Part shown: piece by piece, positions 38,401 to 45,573 of the stretch | Layout of the letters: each line of letters begins with the position of its first letter | How positions within the stretch are numbered: the stretch's first letter is position 1 | Assembly: GCF_008727925.1 (NCBI RefSeq) | Contig: NZ_VTWT01000011.1 | Span: forward strand, 62,001-126,000 | Source of the DNA: Adhaeribacter soli | GTDB lineage: Bacteria > Bacteroidota > Bacteroidia > Cytophagales > Hymenobacteraceae | Direction of reading: 5' to 3' | Length of the DNA: 64,000 nt | Made by a program: the position numbers and the translations under genes | The notes under the pieces: generated by a model | Database searches by the model: none | Told to the model about the DNA's origin: nothing | Seen by the model: only the letters and a program-made list of their open reading frames with translations

Positions 38401-39146
38401 CGCTGACGCTGGCGATGAACAGCAGTAAGAGTATTACAGCGGTATTCCTTTCGTTAGCCTCGTTGCAGGTAACGGGCTTCAACCTGATCGATGCCACCAC
38501 CGAACTTCCTTTGAAACAACTCCAGAATGGCGATGTAATAAACCTGGCCACGGTGGGCTCGAAAAAGCTGAACATTCAGGCGCTTACCCTGCAGCCAACG
38601 GTTGGCAGCGTAGTATTTAACCTGAGCGGGCAGGAAACGAAAGTGCGGTCTGATGAAAGCGTGCCTTACTCGTTGTTTGGCGATAATAATGGCAATTATT
38701 ATTCCTGGATCCCGACGGCCGGCACGTATACCCTTACCGCAACGCCTTATTCCCTGGGGGTTGGGAAAGGTACCGCCGGAATTCCGTTAACCATTAGTTT
38801 CTCCGTTGTAAATCAGGCGGTGGCCACCAGGGTTGCTAATACGGAAACTGATCCGGTATTGGGAATAGCAGATCAATTACGAAACGCTACTGGTCCGCTT
38901 TTGGTCGCGTATCCAAACCCGTTCCGGAATGAGTTAAATATTACCTTGGAAACCGGTCAGCGGGAGCCTGCAACCTTAACTTTAACGGATGCCCTTGGCC
39001 GCACCTGTTACCAGCAGAAAGTAGAAATGACGGATGGCAAAGCCCAAATAACTTTACCAAAATCGGTTTCACTTAAAGCTGGTATTTATTTCCTGCGGGC
39101 CCAACAGGGAGCTACCCAAAAAGTTATTAAGATAATCCGCGAATAA
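29469..39146 (+). CDS. Giant multidomain T9SS-secreted protein (3225 aa) with DMF-amidase-like and polysaccharide-deacetylase-like domains
   Basis: A signal peptide sits unusually late (about 47-62, LPLLLCFFFFAASAQ) behind a basic extension. Approximate domains: 65-540 N,N-dimethylformamidase beta-subunit-like (GHDEYWS, GNEVYWKTRWE); 540-640 Ig-like; 648-800 DUF4082-like; 810-930 SbsA/Big_5 Ig-like (LDPSTVSSATISL); 935-1515 a region with NodB-like features (VVMTGDDHAGG, HRTH); 1518-1618 fibronectin III-like; two LamG-like modules (1620-1925 and 2017-2320), each followed by a He_PIG-like Ig domain; 2411-2500 cadherin-like; five bacterial B-type repeats (NPNQSSF...FSHWSGDA); two copies of a VTGFNLIDATTELPL domain; 3140-3225 T9SS type A sorting domain (AYPNPFRNEL). 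It is probably exported and attached to the surface. Substrates are unknown. Nothing indicates a frameshift. Confidence 0.85.
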   Translation: MKELLYAQRPRKVDKDPFQRSSRKRTKNQIRYFYNRFKPVDQVIRGLLPLLLCFFFFAASAQNSIATENALPGNPASEWDISGAGDLSIQGFATDISYNKGETARFKIKTNASAYTIRIYRLGYYQGNGARFMGNATVTATLPQTQPTCLTNSTGLIDCGNWAESASWNIPANAVSGIYIAKLTRTNTGGSSHITFVVRDDASTSDLLFQTSDATWQAYNVYGDNNNGKSLYTGSGGKASKVSYNRPFYTRSGGGGGGSEDWLFNAEYPMIRFLERNGYNVTYTTNVDTDRRGNLIQNHKAFLSVGHDEYWSKGMRDNVEAARNAGRHLAFFSGNEVYWKTRWENSIDGSGKTHRTLVCYKEGTLGENQCNTKCDPSSEWTGLWRSGCEYPASDGCRPENELSGQISWEDSNGALQVPATFQNLRFWRNTSVAGLGTNQTATFTPNTVGYEWNSDQEVYRSSYPAGRVLLSRTVIGGKTHNASLYKHNSGALVFGAGTVQWSWGLDGNHDRGSDAPSRDMQQATLNLLADMAAQPGSKQADLTAATASADNLAPTVAVTSPTNGANVPSGAAVTISGTASDANTVAGIEVSVDGGTTWRQASGTTNWTFSWIPSATGPATIRCRAFDDSGNLSGVVAVNVTVGSTGNPNCPCTVFLPTDNPGASLENDNNQPIQLGMKFTSTTNGFITGVRFYKNSGNTGTHTGQLYSSTGTLLAQATFTNETASGWQEQAFANPVAINANTTYIISYHSSAGFYSVNDIGFATALVNGPLKGLANGENGPNGVYQYSATPTFPTTNFQASNYYVDVVFNTIVGPDTNPPVVLATIPVSNAIGVNEAANISITFNEALDPSTVSSATISLMSGSSPVPATVTFDALNRTVTLDPLSNLNFNANYSVIVRGGTADPRIKDVAGNALAADYTFAFTTRPTPPPPPPSANDGPGGPILVISSSANPFSRYPVEILRAEGFNEFAAKDISEITANTALLNSYDVILLGEISLSAANVTSLTNWVEAGGTLIAFKPDPQLASLLGLSAATGTLSDRYLLVNTTSGPGVGIVNQTIQYHGAANLYALNGAASLATLYSNATTATTNPAVTMRNVGSNGGKAVAFAYDLARSIVYTRQGNPAWAGQKRDGQSGPIRSDDMFFPDWIDFNKVAIPQADEQQRLLANIIIQANLHKKPLPRFWYLPRGLKAAVVMTGDDHAGGGTVGRFNDYVAKSASNTPQAVAEWTAIRGTSYIYPGTNITNAQAMSYEAQGFEISLHLNTNCATWTPTSVRTMFDDQLASLAAQLPGISTPVTHRTHCISWSDWATKAKAEAERGIRLDANYYYWPGAWINDRPGMFTGSGIPMRFADLDGTLIDCYQAATQLTDESNITYSTHINSLLDNALGANGYYGVFTANMHTDVNGGNSSNGSNIIVAAAQQRQVPVISAKQMLTWLDGRNNSSFGAMSWNNGVLNFTVTAADGSHNLRGMLPIDGNGGQLTGITVNGEPVSYTTETIKGMAYAFFPANSGNYAATYSNSTTPLQISAVNVSQTAPGSATVTWNTNVLADSKVAYGTAANQLNLNVADANPVTAHSLTLTGLTPATTYYYRVTSATSSGNNLTEPDAAAAPLSFTTPAAACFSDETVASFNAGTIGTSTFVSPNGVTLKPQLAEEFTTLPATSQWQSFPWTSGGTSTITNGQVVVDGARYNTEPVNAAFGPGTTIEFVGTFGNAPFQHIGFGSGDDAAMFNTVSTWAMFSTGSSGSGLLARVANNGPSVDIPVGSNLLGSPHRYKISWKANAIEFYVDCALVHTQNSTLTAPMRVGMSDFTVGGPSIALDWITASPYASSGSYTSRVYDGGSQKNWQEASWQAALPAGTAIQLFQRQGNTATPDGTWTAFTAIPASGTNVGGTSRYIQYQADLTTSDASVSPVLEKVNFGCASPTCPTLTFSPVSASVLPDATQGTAYSQTISTNPVGYSFTATGLPAGLTIDAVSGVISGIPTNAVANAAITVTASQGGCTETATYTLSVQAPVPACFSDETAASFNAGTLDASTAANANGITLKPLLTEEFDVLPPTTQWQSFPWATGGGSTLVNGQVVVDGARYNTEPVGTTYGPGTSIDFVGTFGTAPFQHIGLGAGNNVDMYNNTSTWAMFSTGSAGTGLLARVANGGPSVDVPIAGNLLGTPHRYQINWKAGSIEFYVDGNLVHTQNATLTTPMRVGMSDFAVGGQSVSLDRMLITPYAASGSYTSRVYDGGSQKNWQEASWQAALPAGTAIQLFQRQGNTATPDGTWTAFTAIPASGTNVGGTSRYIQYRADLTTTNTSVTPELQKVNIGCETFTCPAVTFTPVTNTVLPVATEGTAYSQTISSDPSGYSFTATGLPAGLAMDAVSGAISGTPSAALTNASIKVIATQGACSDSAFYTLSVNPANQAPELAAIGNKSVTVGQALLFTATATDNDSSQTLTYSVENAPAAATINASSGEFSWMPGSGDIGAHTFKVKVTDNGIPALSDEEEITVTVNPVQYSLLVTAPVNGSVTVNPNQSSFISGDSVMLTAVPDNGYVFSHWSGDATGSSNPLKVIMNGNKTIAANFVAVPTVYTLNATSSGNGNVTVDPNQTSFESGSNATLTAVPTNGFMFSHWSGDASGSANPLTITMDGDKNITANFTAVPVLYNLSVTSSGNGSVTIDPNQSSFTDGSQVTITAVPASGYVFSNWGGDASGNTNPLSVTMNADKFITANFTVVGSNLEVTGFNLIDATTELPLRQINDGDVINLATVGSKKLNIQALTLQPTVGSVVFNLSGQETKVRSDESVPYSLFGDNQGNYYSWIPTAGTYTLTATPYTLGVGKGTAGISRTITFTLMSQPAVAQYYLNVSTVGAGTVTKDPNQASYTSGSNVTLTATPDPGFVFSHWSGAATGNMNPLSVSMNTNKNITANFKLAPTMYTLTVSTSGSGTVNIDPNQTSFTDGALVTLTAVPASGFAFSHWSGSATGNSNPLTLAMNSSKSITAVFLSLASLQVTGFNLIDATTELPLKQLQNGDVINLATVGSKKLNIQALTLQPTVGSVVFNLSGQETKVRSDESVPYSLFGDNNGNYYSWIPTAGTYTLTATPYSLGVGKGTAGIPLTISFSVVNQAVATRVANTETDPVLGIADQLRNATGPLLVAYPNPFRNELNITLETGQREPATLTLTDALGRTCYQQKVEMTDGKAQITLPKSVSLKAGIYFLRAQQGATQKVIKIIRE
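34968..35143. repeat. In-gene direct repeat, copy 1 (176 bp, one mismatch to copy 2)
   Basis: The block encodes the end of LamG-like module 1 (SRVYDGGSQKNWQEASWQAA onward). The copy at 36159-36334 differs by a single base over 176. The offset is 1191 bases, or 397 codons, so frame is kept. Flanking parts of the two modules are clearly more diverged. Confidence 0.9.
36159..36334. repeat. In-gene direct repeat, copy 2
   Basis: Partner of 34968-35143, in LamG-like module 2. The near identity inside otherwise diverged modules suggests recent gene conversion or duplication. Confidence 0.9.
37656..37983. repeat. Repeat encoding the VTGFNLIDATTELPL domain, copy 1
   Basis: It shares long identical runs with 38465-38793, especially from the GATGTAATAAACC word through GCCTTACTCGTTGTT. 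At protein level the two copies are almost the same for about 110 residues. Confidence 0.85.
38465..38793. repeat. Repeat encoding the VTGFNLIDATTELPL domain, copy 2
   Basis: Partner of 37656-37983, lying just before the T9SS sorting domain. Two B-type repeats separate the copies. Confidence 0.85.
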
Positions 39147-39173
39147 TTGGTAAACTGATAACCTGAATGAATG

Positions 39174-39217
39174 CTGAAAGCCTGTAGACCAATGTTTACA
39201 GGCTTTCGGTTTTGTTT
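39174..39217 (+). terminator. Terminator after the giant gene
   Basis: GAAAGCCTGTA pairs with TACAGGCTTTC around a loop of about 10 bases, followed by GGTTTTGTTT. Confidence 0.82.
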
Positions 39218-39227
39218 AAAGTTAAGT

Positions 39228-39350
39228 AGGTAGACAAAATTAGTTTACCCAATTATATCCATTTCTTTTCTGTCATTCTGGAAGAATCTTGTGAATTCTA
39301 AGCTTTGAACCCATAAATTTTCACAAAATGACAATCGTAATAGTTCAAAT
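39228..39350. repeat. Degenerate intergenic repeat, copy B
   Basis: It has the same order of landmarks as 6890-7045: TTTCTGTCATTCTGGAAG, TTTGAACCC then ATTTT, and ATGACAATCGTAATAGTT. Confidence 0.5.
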
Positions 39351-39758
39351 TAATTAGGTTCTGCTAATTAAGTAGCAGAACTTATTTAAACTACGCTACC
39401 CGGATTATCATGCTTAGGAAAACTTATGAGCTAGAAGCACAAAAATCACAAGTTCCTTTCAGGATGACAAAGTGGAGAGGCTACGCTTATAAATGACTTT
39501 AAACTTACTATGGTAGCCAACTTTTGTGTTTAGGTTCTGAAGTAAATTGAATACAGAAAGGAGCGCGGGGCAGCGAATGACGACTTGCAGTAAAAACGCT
39601 TTGAGCATTTATAGGCAGCATTATTATTCACAAACCCTGGTCACACCTTTAGAATTTATTTTGGCTGAATCTAGGCTTTAAGTGCCGTCGGGATGCTATT
39701 TTAACAAGATAGGTTCTGCCGCGTATCAGGATTAGGGATTCTTTTTAACCTTAATCTG

Positions 39759-41039
39759 ATGCGTTTGAAGGTTTTTGGGCATTTATTGGTTTGCAGACCA
39801 GCCATTTTTGCCTGGCTCTTTTGCCTGCTCGTAAGCCTCAGCCCGGAACTACTGGCCCAGCAGCAACAGCGGGATCTCGATTATTACCTGAATGCCGGCC
39901 TGGCCAACAGCCCGATGCTCTTCGACAGTACCAATCAATTTAAAGCCAATCAGCTCGATAGTCTTAAGATCTTAGCCGGTTTTCGGCCGCAGGTTACCTC
40001 TACGGGAAATATTACGGTGCCGCCGGTTATCGGTAAATTCGGTTACGACAGCGCCATTACGAACGGGGGTAATTATTCGGGCGTGGTAACGGCCGAGCAG
40101 CAGCTTTTTAACGGCCGGCCGCGCAAAGTGCAGTTTCAGAATATTACGCTGCTGAACCAGGCCTTGCGCCTGAATGTACAGCTTTCGGAAATAGACCTGA
40201 AAAAGAGTATTACGGCCCAGTACATTACCGCTTATTCCGATCTTAACCAGGTGGAATTTAACCGGAATCTGCTGAAGATTTTGCAGGACGAACAGCCGGC
40301 TTTAAAGAAACTGGTAGAGAATGGCGTGTACCTGCAAACCGATTACCTGAACCTGAACGTGAGTATTCAAACCCAGTTGATAGCCCTGAAAAAAGCGGCT
40401 ATTCAGTACCGGGATGACCTGTACGCGCTGAATCTTTTGTGCGGCATAAACGACCGTTCAGAAGTAATTTTACTGAAACCGGAGATACCGCTCAGAAGTG
40501 CTTTCTTTATTCAGAATTCGCCCCAAATGCAGCGTTTCCGGATCGATAGTCTGAGGCTGCGCGCCTCCCGCGAACTGATTGATTTGCATTACCGGCCCCG
40601 GCTGAGTGCTTTTGCGGATGCCGGCGTAAATGCCATAAATCCGCGCAACATTCCGCATAATATCGGTACCAGTTTCGGCCTAAATTTTACTGCCGTTATT
40701 TACGATGGCCGCCAGCGCCGCCTGGAATACAACCGCTTAATGCTTCGGGAAATTACCCGCCAGAAATACCGCGATTTTTATTCAAGCCAGTACCAGACCA
40801 GGCTGTACCAGTTGCAGGACCGCCTGAATGCCACCGATGAACTGATTGCCGAAATCCGCGAACAGATTGCCGCCCAGCAAAGGCTGCTGGATATGTATAA
40901 AGTGGAGATTGCAAATGGCCTGGTCCGGTTTACCGACTTCATTATAAACGTTACCAGTTACACCAACACCCGCAACAACCTGGTGCAGGCCGAAAACGAC
41001 CGCCTTCAGATCTTAAACGAACTCAATTACCTGAAATGA
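39759..41039 (+). CDS. TolC-like outer membrane efflux protein
   Basis: The 426-residue protein has an N-terminal signal (about residues 1-34, ending SPELLAQQ) and two outer-membrane-efflux repeats with long amphipathic helices, as in TolC. LDYYLNAGLANSPMLFDS opens the first repeat. It would form the outer-membrane channel of the RND system encoded next. Its stop overlaps the next gene's start (ATGA), showing an operon. No substrate can be deduced. Confidence 0.85.
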   Translation: MRLKVFGHLLVCRPAIFAWLFCLLVSLSPELLAQQQQRDLDYYLNAGLANSPMLFDSTNQFKANQLDSLKILAGFRPQVTSTGNITVPPVIGKFGYDSAITNGGNYSGVVTAEQQLFNGRPRKVQFQNITLLNQALRLNVQLSEIDLKKSITAQYITAYSDLNQVEFNRNLLKILQDEQPALKKLVENGVYLQTDYLNLNVSIQTQLIALKKAAIQYRDDLYALNLLCGINDRSEVILLKPEIPLRSAFFIQNSPQMQRFRIDSLRLRASRELIDLHYRPRLSAFADAGVNAINPRNIPHNIGTSFGLNFTAVIYDGRQRRLEYNRLMLREITRQKYRDFYSSQYQTRLYQLQDRLNATDELIAEIREQIAAQQRLLDMYKVEIANGLVRFTDFIINVTSYTNTRNNLVQAENDRLQILNELNYLK

Positions 41040-41971
41040 GAAAATACCTGACTTTTTTTTCGTTTGTACTACCGTTTTTCCTGGCTGGTTGCAAACAAAC
41101 TACGCCCGGTACAGAAGGGGAAGAGGCGACCGGTAAAGTTAAAACCCCGGTGCAGGTAATAACGGTGGAGCATGCGCCTATCGCGGAAACCTTAACCTTA
41201 TCTGCCACTTCTGTTTACCAGAAAAAGAACATCCTGAACGCAAACGTACAAGGCTATATCAAAAAGATTTACGTGAATCTGGGCGATTTTGTAACGGCCG
41301 GAAAACCGATGTTCCTGCTTCATACCAAAGAAGCGGAAGTGCTGGGCGACCTGGCCAAAAAAGATCCGGCTCTGGCTCCTTTCAGCGGCGGCATTACGGT
41401 GAAAGCGCCGGCATCGGGCAACGTGCAGCAAATTAATTTTCAGCAGAACGATTACGTGAACGAAGGCGACAAGCTGGCGATAATTGCGGACGAGAGCAGT
41501 TTTGTATTCCTGCTGAACGTACCCTTCGAATTCAGTAAGTATACCGCCATCGGCACGGGTTGCACCATTTTTTTGCCTGATTCCACTTCAATTCCCGGGA
41601 AAATAAAGTCCAGCCTGGGCGTGGTAGATACCGGCTCGCAAACCCAGCGTTACGTGGTGGTGCCGCTAACAAACCGCCGCTTGCCCGAAAATTTACAAGT
41701 GAACGTGCAGCTTACCAAAGAGCAAAAACCTAACAGCCAGGTGGTAGACAAAGCCGCCGTACTTTCCGACGAAACCATGGAAAATTTCTGGGTAATGAAG
41801 CTCATAAATGATTCTACGGCCGTGAAAGTACCGGTAAAAAAGGGTATCGTTTCAGGACAAAAAATCGAGATCCTTTCGCCGCGTTTTAAACCCACCGACC
41901 GCTTGGTAACCACCGGGAATTACGGCCTGCCCGATACCGCTTTGGTAACCGTTCTGAAACCGAAGCCATGA
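41036..41971 (+). CDS. RND efflux periplasmic adaptor (membrane fusion lipoprotein)
   Basis: The 311-residue lipoprotein has the signal LPFFLAGC. The lipoyl-like halves VQGYIKKIYVNLGDFV and GGITVKAPASGNVQQINF carry only a very short segment between them, so the alpha-hairpin is short or missing. The beta-barrel and membrane-proximal domains follow. It links the inner-membrane pump and the TolC-like channel. ATGA overlaps join it to both neighbours. It is shorter than AcrA-type adaptors (about 380-400). Confidence 0.85.
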   Translation: MRKYLTFFSFVLPFFLAGCKQTTPGTEGEEATGKVKTPVQVITVEHAPIAETLTLSATSVYQKKNILNANVQGYIKKIYVNLGDFVTAGKPMFLLHTKEAEVLGDLAKKDPALAPFSGGITVKAPASGNVQQINFQQNDYVNEGDKLAIIADESSFVFLLNVPFEFSKYTAIGTGCTIFLPDSTSIPGKIKSSLGVVDTGSQTQRYVVVPLTNRRLPENLQVNVQLTKEQKPNSQVVDKAAVLSDETMENFWVMKLINDSTAVKVPVKKGIVSGQKIEILSPRFKPTDRLVTTGNYGLPDTALVTVLKPKP

Positions 41972-44900
41972 AAGATTTCTTTGTTCGGTATAAAAATCCG
42001 GTAACGGTTATCCTGGTTATACTGCTGGCCGGCGGCGTATTTGCCTACGTCCGCATGCAAACGTCGCTGTTCCCGGAAGTTACCTTTCCGAAGATCAAAA
42101 TTATTGCCGACAGTGGTTTGCAGCCGGTAAATAAGATGATGATAACGGTTACCAAGCCACTCGAAAACACCATTAAACAGGTGCCCGGTCTGCAACAGAT
42201 CCGGAGCATTACCAGCCGGGGCAGTTGCGAAATTTCCGCCTTTATGGACTGGAACGTGAACGTGGACCTGAGCAAGCAACAGGTAGAATCGGCCATTGCG
42301 GAAGTGAAGGGGGCGCTGCCGCCGGGCACCGATATTACGGTGGCCAAAATGAACCCGAGCATTCTGCCGGTAATGGGTTACGTGATCGAAGGGCCCGGCC
42401 GAAGCAACATCGACCTGAACCTGATCGCCAATTATACCGTGAAGCCGTTTATCTCGCAGGTGGAAGGCGTTTCGGAAGTACGGGTAACGGGCGGCAAAAC
42501 GAAGGAATTTGTAGTGGAGCCGGATCAGCAGAAAATGAGTGCCCTCGGGCTTACGCCGGCTGCTATTTCCACGGCTTTAAGCACCACCAATTTCCTGACC
42601 AGTAACGGCTATTTGTCGGACTACGACCGGCTCTACCTTTCTACCACCAATGCCGCCATCGAAAACCTGAACCAACTGCAGAACCTGGTGATCAGCAACG
42701 ACGGCAAACGCATTATTCGGCTGAAAGATATTGGCGAAGTGAAAATTGCAGAACAGGTAGAATACATCCGGATAAATGCCAACGGGAAAAAAGCGGTACT
42801 GATCGCGGTCTTAAAACAGCCGGACTCTAACCTGATTGCAATTTCCGATGCGGTAGAAGCCAAAGTAAAGATCCTGAACAGCCGCATTTTGCCGAAAGGC
42901 GTGAAACTGACCCCGTATTACATTCAGGCCGATTTTGTGCACGATTCTATCCGGAGCGTTACCGACAGTTTGCTGATCGGTTTGCTGCTGGCTATAGTCG
43001 TTACGGTAATTTTCCTTCGTTCGCTAAAAGCCAGCCTGGTAATTCTTATTACCATTCCGCTCACGCTTTCGCTTACCCTTATCGTGCTGTTCGTGCTTGG
43101 CTATACGTTCAACATCATGACCTTGGGCGCCATTGCAGCCGCCATTGGTTTAATCATAGACGATGCCATTGTGGTAGTGGAGCAGATTCACCGCACGCAC
43201 GAAGAACATCCCGAAACCCCTACGCGCGAACTGCTTTCTAAAAGCGTGGGTTATTTACTGCCGGCTATGGTGGGTTCTTCTTTAACTACCATCGTCATCT
43301 TTTTTCCCTTCGTTTTACTTTCCGGGGTGGCGGGTGCGTACTTCAAGATTCTGACCAATACCATGATCATTACCCTGGTTTGTTCTTACCTGGTAACCTG
43401 GCTGGGCCTGCCGGTAGTTTACCTGCTTTTATCCGGAAAAAGAGGCAAGGTGAAACCCGCCGAAACGCCTGAAAGTCATAAGAAAGAGGCCTGGATAGCG
43501 TTTTTCATGCACCGCCCAATTTTGAGCATCGGCTTTACTATTATTATGATCGTGGTGGTTGTTTTGGTAGCGCCTTTATTGGAAACAGGTTTTTTGCCGG
43601 AAATGGATGAAGGTTCGATCGTGCTGGATTATACCTCACCACCGGGAACTTCTCTGGACGAAACGGACCGCATGCTGCGCGAAGCCGAAAAAATAATTGT
43701 AAACGTGCCGGAGGTAGCGAGTTACTCGCGCCGGACCGGTACCCAAATGGGCTTTTTTATTACCGAACCGAACAGCGGCGATTATCTGATTCAGCTGAAA
43801 AAAGACCGGCAACGCACCACCAACGACGTGATCGACGAGATCAGGAAGGGCATCGAAAGCACGCAGCCGGCTTTGGTAATCGATTTCGGGCAGGTGATCG
43901 GCGACATGCTCGGCGACCTGATGAGTTCCACGCAACCAATCGAAATAAAGATCTACGGCAACAACCAGCAGCTGCTTCAGAAAATTGCAAAACAGGTAGC
44001 CGCCATTACTTCACACGTAAAAGGCACCGCCGACGTTTTCAACGGCATAGTGATTGCCGGGCCGTCGGTGAACGTGCGTCCGGATAACCAGAGACTGGCC
44101 CAATATAGATTAACGCCCGCCGATTTTCAGTACCAGTTACAAACCCAGCTCGAAGGCAACGTGATCGGAAGCATTTTTGAAAAAGAACAGCAAACCAATG
44201 TCCGCCTGAAATACCCGAACGCTACCGGAACCTCCCTGAATAACCTGCAGAACGGACAAATATTTCTACCCGACGGCAAACTTAAACCCATTTCCGAATT
44301 GGCTTCCATCCAGATTGAAGCCGGCAGCGCCGAAATCGAACGCGAAAATCTGCAATCGATGATTCCGGTAACGGCCCGCCTCGATAACAGAGATCTGGGC
44401 AGCACCATTGCCGAAATTCAGCAGAAAATTAATGCGCAGGTGCATTTGCCGCAGGGCTACCACATTGCTTATGGCGGCGCTTATCAGGAACAGCAGAAAT
44501 CTTTTTCCGAACTCCTCCTGATCCTGATCGCGGCTGCCATGCTGGTTTTTGCTTCCATTTTATTTTTGTTCCGCGAAATAAGAATTGCCTTCCTCATTAT
44601 TTGCATTGCCGTTTTAGGAATTGCCGGAAGTTTGCTGGCGCTGTTCTTTACCGGCACCGCCCTGAACGTAGGCAGTTACACCGGCATTATTATGATCATC
44701 GGGATCATTGCTGAAAACGCTATTTTTACATTTCTTCAGTTCCGGAAATCGCAGCAAACCGGCAACGTGCACGATTCCATCGTTTATGCCATTTCTACCC
44801 GGCTTCGGCCCAAATTAATGACTGCCTTTGGCGCTATTATCGCGCTTATGCCCATTGCCCTGGAAATTGGAACCGGCGCGCAGCTGCACCAGCCTTTAGC

Positions 44901-45006
44901 CATTGCCGTAATCGGCGGTTTCGTAATTGCCCTGCCCTTACTGCTGATCGTTTATCCTACTTATTTACTGTTGCTGTTCCGGGAGAAAAGGGAAGCTCCG
45001 GAATAG
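41968..45006 (+). CDS. RND-family efflux transporter permease
   Basis: The 1012-residue permease has the RND layout: helix 1 (NPVTVILVILLAGGVFAYV), a large periplasmic domain, six helices including the proton-relay aspartates in GLIIDDAIVVVEQI of helix 4, then the second half with the same layout. SLFPEVTFPKIKI near the start is typical. Length is normal (about 1000-1050). It is probably an organic-compound or lipid exporter rather than a metal pump, since no metal-binding methionine cluster stands out; this is tentative. The start overlaps the adaptor stop. Confidence 0.9.
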   Translation: MKDFFVRYKNPVTVILVILLAGGVFAYVRMQTSLFPEVTFPKIKIIADSGLQPVNKMMITVTKPLENTIKQVPGLQQIRSITSRGSCEISAFMDWNVNVDLSKQQVESAIAEVKGALPPGTDITVAKMNPSILPVMGYVIEGPGRSNIDLNLIANYTVKPFISQVEGVSEVRVTGGKTKEFVVEPDQQKMSALGLTPAAISTALSTTNFLTSNGYLSDYDRLYLSTTNAAIENLNQLQNLVISNDGKRIIRLKDIGEVKIAEQVEYIRINANGKKAVLIAVLKQPDSNLIAISDAVEAKVKILNSRILPKGVKLTPYYIQADFVHDSIRSVTDSLLIGLLLAIVVTVIFLRSLKASLVILITIPLTLSLTLIVLFVLGYTFNIMTLGAIAAAIGLIIDDAIVVVEQIHRTHEEHPETPTRELLSKSVGYLLPAMVGSSLTTIVIFFPFVLLSGVAGAYFKILTNTMIITLVCSYLVTWLGLPVVYLLLSGKRGKVKPAETPESHKKEAWIAFFMHRPILSIGFTIIMIVVVVLVAPLLETGFLPEMDEGSIVLDYTSPPGTSLDETDRMLREAEKIIVNVPEVASYSRRTGTQMGFFITEPNSGDYLIQLKKDRQRTTNDVIDEIRKGIESTQPALVIDFGQVIGDMLGDLMSSTQPIEIKIYGNNQQLLQKIAKQVAAITSHVKGTADVFNGIVIAGPSVNVRPDNQRLAQYRLTPADFQYQLQTQLEGNVIGSIFEKEQQTNVRLKYPNATGTSLNNLQNGQIFLPDGKLKPISELASIQIEAGSAEIERENLQSMIPVTARLDNRDLGSTIAEIQQKINAQVHLPQGYHIAYGGAYQEQQKSFSELLLILIAAAMLVFASILFLFREIRIAFLIICIAVLGIAGSLLALFFTGTALNVGSYTGIIMIIGIIAENAIFTFLQFRKSQQTGNVHDSIVYAISTRLRPKLMTAFGAIIALMPIALEIGTGAQLHQPLAIAVIGGFVIALPLLLIVYPTYLLLLFREKREAPE

Positions 45007-45045
45007 GACAATGAAAATTTTGAAGCAATCTAATAAGATTAAATT

Positions 45046-45459
45046 ATGTGGTGGACCTATGCGTTACTTTCAGCTTTTTTTGCAGCCCTTACCGCAGTGT
45101 TAGCCAAAGTTGGCATAACCGGCGTCAATTCAAATTTAGCAACCGCTATCCGGACGGTGGTGATCTTAGTTGTTGCCTGGGGCCTGGTATTCTTCCGTAA
45201 CGAACAGACCGGTCTGGCTACCATCACGCGGCAAAATCTGCTTTTTCTGGTACTTTCCGGAATTGCCACCGGCCTTTCCTGGATTTGTTATTTTAAAGCC
45301 CTGCAACTCGGCAAGGTTTCGCAAGTTGCCCCGGTAGATAAACTGAGCGTAGCCATTGCCATTGTTTTGTCGGTGGTTTTTCTGCAGGAAGTCTTAACCT
45401 TGAAGATTGCTATCGGCGCGTTACTGATCATTGCAGGAACGCTGGTGCTTATTTTATGA
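45046..45459 (+). CDS. Half-size EamA/DMT transporter
   Basis: The 137-residue protein has five membrane helices and a single EamA domain (MWWTYALLSAFFAALTAVLA, then LSGIATGLSWICYFKALQLG, then PVDKLSVAIAIVLSVVFLQE). Full DMT transporters have two such domains; this short family is common and probably dimerises. The substrate is unknown. It is 39 bases after the RND permease and may share its transcript. It is convergent with nadB. Confidence 0.85.
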   Translation: MWWTYALLSAFFAALTAVLAKVGITGVNSNLATAIRTVVILVVAWGLVFFRNEQTGLATITRQNLLFLVLSGIATGLSWICYFKALQLGKVSQVAPVDKLSVAIAIVLSVVFLQEVLTLKIAIGALLIIAGTLVLIL

Positions 45460-45573
45460 AAAGAATAAGCAAGGCACTTTTTAGCCCTGAAACTAAAAGC
45501 ATTTTCAAGCGGCACTATTAGTGGCAGGCTGCTGGAGCTGAAATGGTAATTGAAAGTGCGAGCCTTAACTGGA

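Larger units (their letters stand above)
39147..39758. other. Intergenic region between the giant gene and the RND operon
   Basis: It holds the giant gene's terminator and the degenerate repeat copy B (about 39228-39350). The rest (39350-39758) shows a possible GTTCCTTTCAGGATGACA word of the same repeat class and no gene. Confidence 0.6.
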
